Positions 1-5,350 of a stretch of 5,350 nt of DNA are shown one piece after another. A program made the position numbers and the translations under genes. Positions within the stretch are counted from its first letter, which is position 1. Each line of letters starts with the position of its first letter. The DNA comes from Anaerolineae bacterium (GTDB lineage Bacteria > Chloroflexota > Anaerolineae > Anaerolineales > Villigracilaceae): contig DQGV01000057.1 in assembly GCA_003524705.1 (NCBI GenBank), positions 1 to 5,350 on the forward strand, written 5' to 3'. Below the pieces are notes generated by a model. The model did not search any database. It saw only the letters and a list, made by a program, of their open reading frames with translations, and was not told the DNA's origin.

Positions 1-222
1 AATGATGATGTAACCCCAATGGATTTTGTGGTGCATATATTAACTAATATGTTTTTTCTTGCTATTGATAAAGCCACAGATATTATGATGACAGCACACA
101 TCAAAGGCAATGCGTATGTGCAAACGTTACCCAAAAGCGAAGCAGAGAATCGGGTCAACAAAGCACATTTCGCGGCAGGGCTTGAAGGTTTTCCATTACA
201 TTTTTCGATTGAGCCTGAATGA
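1..222 (+). CDS. clpS: ATP-dependent Clp protease adaptor ClpS, 5'-truncated by window edge
   Basis: ClpS binds proteins with destabilising N-terminal residues and delivers them to the cytosolic ClpAP (or ClpCP) protease. The frame is open from base 1 and gives 73 residues beginning NDDVTPMDFVVHIL, which aligns without gaps to the E. coli ClpS core from Asn34. The N-degron pocket is intact: the Asn-Asp-Asp triplet (residues 1-3), Thr5, the Met7 gatekeeper (E. coli Met40), Val10 and His33 (E. coli His66). The end, PLHFSIEPE, matches the family C-terminus. About 30 flexible N-terminal residues, including the real start, lie left of the window. The ATG at 19 encodes the conserved pocket Met and is not the start. 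The TGA stop overlaps the next gene's ATG by 4 nt, which suggests translational coupling. No clpA or clpC is visible here. Confidence 0.93.
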   Translation, partial: NDDVTPMDFVVHILTNMFFLAIDKATDIMMTAHIKGNAYVQTLPKSEAENRVNKAHFAAGLEGFPLHFSIEPE

Positions 223-1079
223 ATCCAAAACAACTTGAAACGCTGACAAACATCAACCTTGATGATTTGGTTGAATCATTTGGTTGGAAAAATTATCCGC
301 TACTTGCAAAACTCTTGAGAATCATGTTTCGCAAACCTGCTGAGACGTTTGCAAAACACGTCATTGAATATGATGATATTGTTGGTTCACAAGGAATCGT
401 CGCAGGTGGATGGAATCTGACACTTCGATATGTAAAAGATATTCGCGTCATTCATCCTGAACGGATACCTGATTCAGCATTTTTAGCATTATCCAATCAC
501 CCTGGCATGACGGATACCGTCGCATTGTTTGCGGCATTAAATAGAAATGATTTACACATCATCGCCTTAGACCGTCCATTCTTAAATGAATTGCCCAATA
601 CAACCAAGCAATTGTTTTATGTGTACGATGATTCGGCGAAGAGAATGTCGCTGGTAAGGCAAGTCAGTTCTCACCTTAAGTCAGGAGGCGCGGCATTGAC
701 ATTTCCTGCAGGTCACATTGAACCTGATCCAGATGTGTATGCAGGTGCAGTTGAGTCATTGAATCAATGGACAGATAGTGTGGGCGTGTTTATTCGCATG
801 TCACCCAACGCGGCAATATTGCCTGTGTTGGTACGAAATGTAGTTGCAAAAAAATATGCAAATCATCCGTTATTGAAATTAAAACGAACAAAAGAAGAAA
901 AAGAAAAATTAGCTGCTGCTTTGCAATTGCTCGGCATGATTTTATTTAACGAAAAACCAGTGACCGTGACAATTCAAATCGGCAACCCAATTTATGCCAA
1001 AGATTTGGGGACGAATGATACAGATGCAATTCATCAGGCGGTGTTGAAAGAGATGAAAAATTTAATTAAATCATTGTAG
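219..1079 (+). CDS. PlsC-like lysophospholipid/glycerol acyltransferase family protein
   Basis: This 286-residue protein is probably a membrane-associated acyltransferase of the PlsC/LPLAT superfamily, which moves acyl chains from acyl-ACP or acyl-CoA onto a lipid hydroxyl. The HX4D catalytic motif is NHPGMTD (His94, Asp99), preceded by the hydrophobic strand AFLALS. The glycerophosphate-binding block is represented by FPAGHIEPDP (162-171), and the block IV strand by ILPVLVRNV (200-208). Block III departs from the usual FPEGTR: Glu becomes Ala and the Arg is missing, so the acceptor may not be lysophosphatidic acid. A Lys/Glu-rich stretch (219-231) and a beta-rich C-terminus follow. No clear transmembrane helix or signal peptide is seen. 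The ATG overlaps the clpS stop (ATGA) with only a weak purine stretch upstream, so translation is probably coupled. The TAG stop lies inside the palindrome downstream. The family is secure, but the exact substrate is unknown. Confidence 0.85.
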   Translation: MNPKQLETLTNINLDDLVESFGWKNYPLLAKLLRIMFRKPAETFAKHVIEYDDIVGSQGIVAGGWNLTLRYVKDIRVIHPERIPDSAFLALSNHPGMTDTVALFAALNRNDLHIIALDRPFLNELPNTTKQLFYVYDDSAKRMSLVRQVSSHLKSGGAALTFPAGHIEPDPDVYAGAVESLNQWTDSVGVFIRMSPNAAILPVLVRNVVAKKYANHPLLKLKRTKEEKEKLAAALQLLGMILFNEKPVTVTIQIGNPIYAKDLGTNDTDAIHQAVLKEMKNLIKSL

Positions 1080-1110
1080 GGATACGGTGACGCCGTGTCC
1101 CTACGGTTTT
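1076..1110. terminator. Palindrome between convergent genes, likely bidirectional terminator and dispersed-repeat unit
   Basis: GTAGGGATACGG (1076-1087) pairs with CCGTGTCCCTAC (1093-1104) around a 5-nt loop. This is a 12-bp GC-rich stem with one T/G wobble. On the + strand it is followed by GGTTTTC, a short U tract. On the - strand an A/T-rich stretch with a later T run follows. It lies exactly where the acyltransferase and MFS genes converge and contains both stop codons, TAG at 1077-1079 (+) and TAG at 1103-1101 (-). A role in ending transcription in both directions is inferred from position and structure. The weak U tract and near-perfect symmetry also fit a small dispersed palindromic repeat. 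Confidence 0.65.
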
Positions 1111-2390
1111 CTGGCACGATTGACCATTATTGAAGCACCACTTGATAGTGTGGAAGTCTCGCCTGCTTCAATCGGTTCATCACCATTATATTTTGGCAAA
1201 TGATTCCACTTCCACGCAATGGCAAGCGTGCCGATAATACAACCAATTCCACCGCTGACAATTGCATACGGCGCACCAAACAGTTGAGCCACGACACCTG
1301 CACGAATTTCTCCAAGTTGCGGACCGCCCTGAAAAAATATTTGATTCACACTCGTCATGCGTCCACGAATGTAATCAGGTGTTTGCAATTGACGAATTGT
1401 GTTACGAATAATCGTACTAACTCCATCCGATGCACCCATTAATGCAATTGCTATCCATGCAATGATGAAAGATTTGGTGATGCCAAATACAATCGCCGCA
1501 AAACCAAAAAATATGACAGAACCAAGCAACCATAAACCTTGTTTGCGAATCTCTTTCACTTGCGAAATCACCAACGCAACCGACACTGCCCCCACCGCTT
1601 GCGCCGCAGAGAGATAACCGTATTCTTCAACACCTACCTTCAAAACATCTTTTGCAATAATCGGCATGAGTGTACTTGCCGATGCAAAAAATGTAGCAAT
1701 AAAATCTAAAATCATCGAAGAAAAAATAATTTGTTTTGAAAGAATAAATTGAATGCCTTCACGAATTGATTCAAGCCCAATGCCAACAGGTTTTTCAGCC
1801 AGTGTTTGTGGCACATCGCCAATCATAAACAAAGCAAATATCACCGCCAAAAACGATAATGAATTGAAATAATAAACAGCCTCTTGCCCCGCAAACGCAA
1901 TCACAATTCCTGATAGTGCAGGTCCAATCACCGAGCCTGCTTGAAATGCCGTAAATGTCATACTAAAACCGTTCGGCAAATCTTCTTTCGGCAACAAATT
2001 TGGAATCAATGCTTGGCGTGAAGGCGCATCAAACGCGGCAACAGTCGCTTGCAATGCCGTCACCACATAAATGTGCCAAATCGTAATTTGCCCGAATTGC
2101 GTGAACAAAGCCAAAGATAACATCAACAACGCGGCAATAGATTGAGTCACAAACATAATTTTTCGTCTATCGCGCGAATCAGCCATCACACCACCAATCA
2201 ATGAAAAAATAATAATTGGCAAAACGCGCGCCGCACCAATTCCACCCAATGCAATCGGGTTTTCATTCAGTTGATTGATATGCCAAAATAAAGCCCAGAG
2301 TTGCATCTGGGTGCCTGTGATAGAGATAAGTTGACCTAACCAAAGATAGAAAAATTTTTTATGACGTAACGATGGTGGGATTCGTAACAT
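1101..2390 (-). CDS. MFS transporter, DHA3/MFS_3 (EntS-like) efflux family
   Basis: This 429-residue polytopic inner-membrane protein has the usual length for a 12-helix major facilitator and probably exports a small molecule by proton antiport. The MFS motif A loop between helices 2 and 3 is GGVMADSRDRRKIM (66-79). The stretch DAPSRQALIPNLLP (121-134), followed by a Gly/Pro-rich helix AGSVIGPALSG (151-161), is typical of the MFS_3 group, which includes enterobactin exporter EntS and many uncharacterised drug or metabolite exporters. A second RGRM loop (342-345) marks the C-terminal half. The last ~30 residues are hydrophilic and poorly constrained. The ATG at 2390 is chosen because helix 1 begins at about residue 12 and the next Met lies inside it. 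No Shine-Dalgarno is visible, and the start abuts a heptad repeat array. The stop is inside the terminal palindrome. Substrate unknown. Confidence 0.9.
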   Translation of the reverse strand: MLRIPPSLRHKKFFYLWLGQLISITGTQMQLWALFWHINQLNENPIALGGIGAARVLPIIIFSLIGGVMADSRDRRKIMFVTQSIAALLMLSLALFTQFGQITIWHIYVVTALQATVAAFDAPSRQALIPNLLPKEDLPNGFSMTFTAFQAGSVIGPALSGIVIAFAGQEAVYYFNSLSFLAVIFALFMIGDVPQTLAEKPVGIGLESIREGIQFILSKQIIFSSMILDFIATFFASASTLMPIIAKDVLKVGVEEYGYLSAAQAVGAVSVALVISQVKEIRKQGLWLLGSVIFFGFAAIVFGITKSFIIAWIAIALMGASDGVSTIIRNTIRQLQTPDYIRGRMTSVNQIFFQGGPQLGEIRAGVVAQLFGAPYAIVSGGIGCIIGTLAIAWKWNHLPKYNGDEPIEAGETSTLSSGASIMVNRARKP

Positions 2391-2480
2391 ATCAGTTGTC
2401 AGTAATCAGTTACCAGTGAACAGTATCTTTTTGCAGTTATAAACTCGCACAACTGATTACTGAACACTGTTCACTGTTTA
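2391..2480. repeat. Inverted pair of 7-nt-period tandem repeat arrays
   Basis: From 2393 to 2424 the + strand reads CAGT every seven bases: CAGTTGT, CAGTAAT, CAGTTAC, CAGTGAA, CAGT. From 2452 to 2480 the complementary word ACTG recurs with the same period: ACTGATT, ACTGAAC, ACTGTTC, ACTGTTT, A. The arrays are therefore inverted arms around a 27-nt unique spacer (2425-2451). Two alternative pairings exist: a 13-bp perfect match (2399-2411 with 2451-2463) and an 11-bp match (2414-2424 with 2466-2476). The element fills the whole gap between nadE and the MFS gene, supplies the nadE TAA stop, and ends directly before the MFS ATG. It resembles the heptanucleotide short tandem repeats described in filamentous cyanobacteria and seen in other genomes. 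It is too short and degenerate for a CRISPR. Confidence 0.85.
2436..2464 (-). promoter_or_regulatory. Possible sigma-70-type promoter for the MFS gene
   Basis: Reading the - strand, TATAAC (2441-2436) matches five of six -10 consensus positions. It lies 17 nt downstream of TTCAGT (2464-2459), which matches only three of six -35 positions. Transcription would start near 2429, leaving a leader of about 38 nt made almost wholly of heptad repeat before the ATG at 2390. The -35 lies in one repeat arm and the -10 in the unique spacer. This is a weak prediction, because TATA-like words are common in such AT-rich spacers. Read-through from nadE is the alternative. Confidence 0.25.
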
Positions 2481-3305
2481 CGTTCCCCAATCTCGCAGAT
2501 ATAAAAAGTCGTAGCCGATGGTTCTATTACTGACTTTTGCAATTGGTGGTTGCATACGTTTATATTGATAACGTCTGACGCGATTGACCACGCCATTGAC
2601 AAATTTTTCTTCAAAGCCTGCTTCCATCGCTTCTTGTGGACTATAACGTTGGTCAATTAATAAATATAAAAGTTTATCCACTTCTTCATACGTGAAGCCT
2701 AATTCTTTTTCATCTGTTTGACCTAACCACAAATCGGCTGATGGAGCTTTATCAACAATAGGAGATGGAATATTCATGGCTCTTGATAATTGACGAACTT
2801 GCGTTTTATACAAATCACCAATCGGATTCATTGCACTGGCAGAATCACCATATAAAGTGCTATAGCCTAATAAAATTTCTGTCTTGTTGCTTGTTCCAAT
2901 TACAAGCCCTTTGAAAACTTCGCTTTGGTCATATAAAACAATCATACGTTCACGTGCCATGATGTTGCCTTTACGCATGTTTGACATTTCAGGGTCAAGT
3001 TTGAATAAAGGCTCAACCATATCTGTAATTTCAATTGTTTTGGATGGAATCCCAAGTTGGTCAATGAGTAATTGAGCATGGTCAAGTGAATCTTTACTAG
3101 AGGCTTTATACGGCATTCTGACAGCAAGCACATTATCTTTGCCCAATGCTTCCACTGCCAAAACACATGACAATGCCGAATCAATTCCGCCTGATAAGCC
3201 AATCACTGCACGAGATAATCCCGTACGCATGACTTCAGTTTTAATGAAGCCCGTTAAAATTTCGTGTGCAAGATCTGTATTGATGGTTAAGTTTGTATCA
3301 ATCAT
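2478..3305 (-). CDS. nadE: NAD+ synthase (ATP-dependent synthetase subunit)
   Basis: NadE carries out the last step of NAD+ biosynthesis in the cytosol: it adenylates nicotinic acid adenine dinucleotide (NaAD) with ATP and amidates it with NH3. The 275-residue protein is a full-length synthetase domain. It has the N-type PP-loop SGGIDS (38-43), GNIMARERM (113-121), GTSNKTEILLGYSTLYGD (137-154) and the NaAD-binding stretch PSADLWLGQTDEKELG (188-203). The GTSNKTE form is that of glutamine-dependent enzymes rather than the GTDHAAE-like form of E. coli NadE. The ATG overlaps the stop of the upstream nitrilase gene by 4 nt (ATGA), and no strong ribosome binding site is seen, so translation is probably coupled. 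That partner very likely supplies NH3 from glutamine. The C-terminus RDWGT is followed by a TAA that belongs to the heptad repeat. Confidence 0.95.
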   Translation of the reverse strand: MIDTNLTINTDLAHEILTGFIKTEVMRTGLSRAVIGLSGGIDSALSCVLAVEALGKDNVLAVRMPYKASSKDSLDHAQLLIDQLGIPSKTIEITDMVEPLFKLDPEMSNMRKGNIMARERMIVLYDQSEVFKGLVIGTSNKTEILLGYSTLYGDSASAMNPIGDLYKTQVRQLSRAMNIPSPIVDKAPSADLWLGQTDEKELGFTYEEVDKLLYLLIDQRYSPQEAMEAGFEEKFVNGVVNRVRRYQYKRMQPPIAKVSNRTIGYDFLYLRDWGT

Positions 3306-4150
3306 TTTTGTAAAATTCTTTGCAACTCAGCCACAGTTAAATTCGTGCGTTCATCACGCAACAAAGGCAAACGCGCGCGTGTACGGCGTAGTTGATTTAA
3401 ATCTAGTTGTGAATATGTAATGGCTTCTTCGTTATAAGGTCCGTGAGCAATTTCTTCACCGTTTGGATCAAAGACGGTTGCTCCACCCCAAAAATGCAAA
3501 CCATCTTCATATCCAACGCGATTTGAATGAGCAACAAATGAAGTGAACATACTGGCATAGGCTTTCGTCACACGTTCTACCCAACGCGCTGATTCAAGTT
3601 TTTCTTTATCGTTCAGTCCACGCCCTGGAGATGCCGAGGAGAAAATCATAATATCCGCGCCATCAAGCCATAATAAGTACGGAGGCGAAGCGTGCCAAAA
3701 GTCTTCACATATCAACATGCCCATTCGCCCGAAGCGTGTGTCAAAAGCACGAACCCTGTCGCCCCATGCAAAGAAGCGACCTTCATCAAATAAACCATAC
3801 GTTGGCAAATAGACTTTATGATGAACGTGAATTGTTTTTCCGCCTGAAAGATATGCCGAAGCAATAAAAAAACGATGACGGGAATCTTCATCTACAAAGC
3901 CAACCACTAAATCAATATCTTTTGAAGCGTTGAGCAAATGTTTGAAAATCGGGTCATCGTCCACTGGTTTGTGTGCCGCAGATGCGACTAAATCTTGTAG
4001 CACATAACCTGTAAGCGAAAGTTCGGGGAATACTAGCAAATCCGTTTTTTCAGATTTTGCCTGTTTGATGTAATCGAGATGTTTGGCTAAGTTCGCCTCC
4101 ACATCTCCCAGTTTGGTGTTGATTTGTGCAAGCGCGAGGTTTAGTTTCAT
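3302..4150 (-). CDS. Carbon-nitrogen hydrolase (nitrilase fold), probable glutaminase subunit of NAD synthetase
   Basis: This 282-residue cytosolic nitrilase-superfamily amidohydrolase has the Glu-Lys-Cys catalytic set: Glu43 in FPELSLTGY, Lys112 in HHKVYLPTYGLFDEGRFF (with accessory Glu123), and Cys148 in MLICEDFWH. The YGLFDEGRFF and ICEDFWH blocks closely resemble the N-terminal glutaminase domain of fused glutamine-dependent NAD+ synthetases. Its stop overlaps the nadE start (ATGA), the same order as the domains in the fused enzyme, so it probably hydrolyses glutamine and passes NH3 to NadE. The ATG at 4150 is preferred because MKLNLALAQI is the family's usual beginning and a GGTAAG purine run lies upstream. 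An in-frame GTG at 4174 would add eight residues but has no ribosome site. It lies 24 nt downstream of the M6 peptidase gene. A stand-alone omega-amidase or other amidase is possible but less likely. Confidence 0.88.
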   Translation of the reverse strand: MKLNLALAQINTKLGDVEANLAKHLDYIKQAKSEKTDLLVFPELSLTGYVLQDLVASAAHKPVDDDPIFKHLLNASKDIDLVVGFVDEDSRHRFFIASAYLSGGKTIHVHHKVYLPTYGLFDEGRFFAWGDRVRAFDTRFGRMGMLICEDFWHASPPYLLWLDGADIMIFSSASPGRGLNDKEKLESARWVERVTKAYASMFTSFVAHSNRVGYEDGLHFWGGATVFDPNGEEIAHGPYNEEAITYSQLDLNQLRRTRARLPLLRDERTNLTVAELQRILQK

Positions 4151-4174
4151 TTTATGAATCTTACCACTAAACAC

Positions 4175-5350
4175 TTATTGATTTATAGTTACTTGTACCG
4201 TATCACTTTCGTTTGTGGCTTCTAAAACTGTAATTGTTACACCATCTATTGTGAAAGATTCACCAACCGTTAGTGGAGATTGGTCACGATATGGGTCATT
4301 TTCAAGAATTGGATAAACAACTAACGCGCCTTCGCCCGAATAAATAGATGTATCTACCGTGTAAACCAACGCCCCCTCTTTGACTAAGTTCGCATCATAA
4401 CCTAAACGTCGTCTTGATTCTACAACTACAACTTTTGTTTCACTGACAGGGATCATCACGGCTTTAACACCGCCAATGGTTTCAATGGCTGAAAGCGTTA
4501 CGGTTTGTTCCCCTTCTGTTTGACAAAAAATTTGCTCATCATCTAACCATCCCATTTGCCAACGTTCATACGCAAAAAATTCTGGAGCATTGCCATCAAT
4601 AAAGCCCATTAATCCAAAACCACCGACGAAACGATGTTGGTCATCATAATTAGCAGAATCATATTGATAGGCATATAAATCAGGCAAGCCCATAATGTGA
4701 CCTGTTTCATGGTTGAGCCATAAGAATCCCCAGCCTGTTAAATCTGCGCCAGAAGTGACTCCATTTTCAAATGTTTTGCCATCTGCTGAATATCCGAAAC
4801 TAGGGTTGGCTCCAAAAGCAGGTCCATACGGAACAGCATAAGCATCTGTTGGAACTAACACGAGTACAGAATTAGCGGTGGAAAAATCTACATTTGCATC
4901 AGCAAGTGTGACGGCTTCTTGTAAAAATTGCAAATGTCCGTCATACGTGCGAATTCCTTCACCATAATATGTAGAAGGTTGTGATAATCTCAACCATGTA
5001 AAATACGGTTCTAAAACATAATTCATTCTGCCGTAAGAAATATCATTGAAAAATTTTTCAGCATTGGGTGAGATTAATGAAAATACTTGTTCGGGTGTTT
5101 GTGAAGCGGGTGCATCATTAAAATCTGCAAACAAGACTATCGTTTTTACATTTCCAATTGTAGGAAGTTTATGAGGTGGATTTGGAATCCCCAAGCCTAC
5201 ATTTGTAAATGCAACTGGACTCTTTTTACATTCCCCTATGGTGTTTGAGATAACAGGGAGTTCAGGGGTCTCTGTAAAAGTGGGAAGTAATGTTTCAGTT
5301 GTAGCAACAGGCTCAACAGCCGAAGGAGGCGTTTGTCCGCCTAAATTACA
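4175..5350 (-). CDS. M6-family (immune inhibitor A-like) secreted metallopeptidase, N-terminus cut by window edge
   Basis: The frame is open to the right edge and gives 391 residues; the true start lies beyond the window. The visible part begins with Cys1, then a Pro/Thr/Glu-rich linker (about residues 5-35). That is the usual pattern after a lipobox Cys in an exported lipoprotein, but the signal peptide itself is not visible. The catalytic domain starts near NVKTIVLFADF (67-77). The zinc site is HETGHIMGLPD (214-224), with His214, Glu215 and His218 and a possible third ligand in Asp224. A GLMG segment (246-249), suggestive of a Met-turn, and FAYERWQMGWL (259-269) follow, as in M6 peptidases. 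The last ~110 residues are beta-rich. The protein should act outside the cytoplasmic membrane on proteins. A TTG at 5194 could start a 339-aa product but would discard the linker and is rejected. The stop lies 24 nt before the nitrilase ATG, so co-transcription is likely. Confidence 0.85.
   Translation of the reverse strand, partial: CNLGGQTPPSAVEPVATTETLLPTFTETPELPVISNTIGECKKSPVAFTNVGLGIPNPPHKLPTIGNVKTIVLFADFNDAPASQTPEQVFSLISPNAEKFFNDISYGRMNYVLEPYFTWLRLSQPSTYYGEGIRTYDGHLQFLQEAVTLADANVDFSTANSVLVLVPTDAYAVPYGPAFGANPSFGYSADGKTFENGVTSGADLTGWGFLWLNHETGHIMGLPDLYAYQYDSANYDDQHRFVGGFGLMGFIDGNAPEFFAYERWQMGWLDDEQIFCQTEGEQTVTLSAIETIGGVKAVMIPVSETKVVVVESRRRLGYDANLVKEGALVYTVDTSIYSGEGALVVYPILENDPYRDQSPLTVGESFTIDGVTITVLEATNESDTVQVTINQ

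Noticed and set aside
19..222. ATG at 19 as the start of a 67-residue small protein
   Set aside because: The frame stays open to base 1 and the six upstream codons encode the conserved ClpS motif NDDVTP; this Met is the internal pocket residue equivalent to E. coli ClpS Met40.
1200..1617. Small + strand open frames (1200-1442 and 1399-1617) inside the MFS gene
   Set aside because: They are antisense to a well-supported transporter, have no family-like sequence and are explained as shadows of its codon pattern.
2391..2480. CRISPR array or tRNA in the nadE-MFS spacer
   Set aside because: The repeat period is 7 nt with no unique spacers between units, and no cloverleaf can be drawn; the region is explained by two inverted heptad arrays.
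2471..3420. Several short open frames on both strands within nadE and across the nadE-nitrilase junction
   Set aside because: They are out of frame or antisense to strongly conserved coding sequence and have no recognisable motifs of their own.
4151..4174. GTG at 4174 as the nitrilase start
   Set aside because: It adds eight residues not typical of the family and has no upstream purine run; the ATG at 4150 starts the first beta strand as in relatives.
4175..5194. TTG at 5194 as the start of the M6 peptidase
   Set aside because: The reading frame continues without a stop to the right edge, encoding a Pro/Thr-rich linker with a leading Cys, which is what an exported peptidase should have before its catalytic domain.
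1..5350. A new defence, mobile or biosynthetic system across the window
   Set aside because: All six genes fall in known families, and no nuclease, transposase, toxin-antitoxin or reverse transcriptase gene is present; the operon reads as housekeeping with an exported peptidase and a transporter.

Overview
This 5.35-kb bacterial window is moderately AT-rich and densely packed. It holds six protein genes: two on the + strand (1-1079) and four on the - strand (1101-5350), converging at a palindrome near position 1090. The genes at both window edges are incomplete. The taxon cannot be fixed from the sequence alone. Three things loosely suggest a Chloroflexota (Anaerolineae-like) or other environmental bacterium: the split NAD synthetase, a secreted M6 peptidase with a Pro/Thr-rich linker after a possible lipidated Cys, and intergenic heptad and GTAGGG palindromic repeats. 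This is inference.

The + strand opens inside clpS, the adaptor that hands N-degron substrates to ClpAP. It overlaps by 4 nt (ATGA) with a PlsC-like acyltransferase that has an NHPGMTD active-site motif. That gene ends inside a 12-bp-stem palindrome, and the convergent MFS gene also takes its stop codon from the opposite arm.

The - strand reads, in transcription order, as follows: M6-family metallopeptidase (N-terminus outside the window), a nitrilase-fold amidohydrolase, the NAD+ synthetase NadE, an 87-nt spacer filled by an inverted pair of heptad repeat arrays, and a DHA3/MFS_3 efflux-type transporter. The nitrilase and nadE genes overlap by ATGA in the same order as the two domains of fused glutamine-dependent NAD synthetases. 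They therefore most likely form a two-subunit enzyme, with a glutaminase supplying NH3 to the synthetase. The peptidase is only 24 nt upstream and probably shares the transcript, although no functional link to NAD synthesis is evident.

I see no mobile-element genes, CRISPR array, RNA gene or defence system. The window is mostly ordinary housekeeping. The most noteworthy features are the split NAD synthetase and the way small repeats sit exactly on gene ends: three stop codons lie inside repeats, and one start codon directly abuts a repeat.
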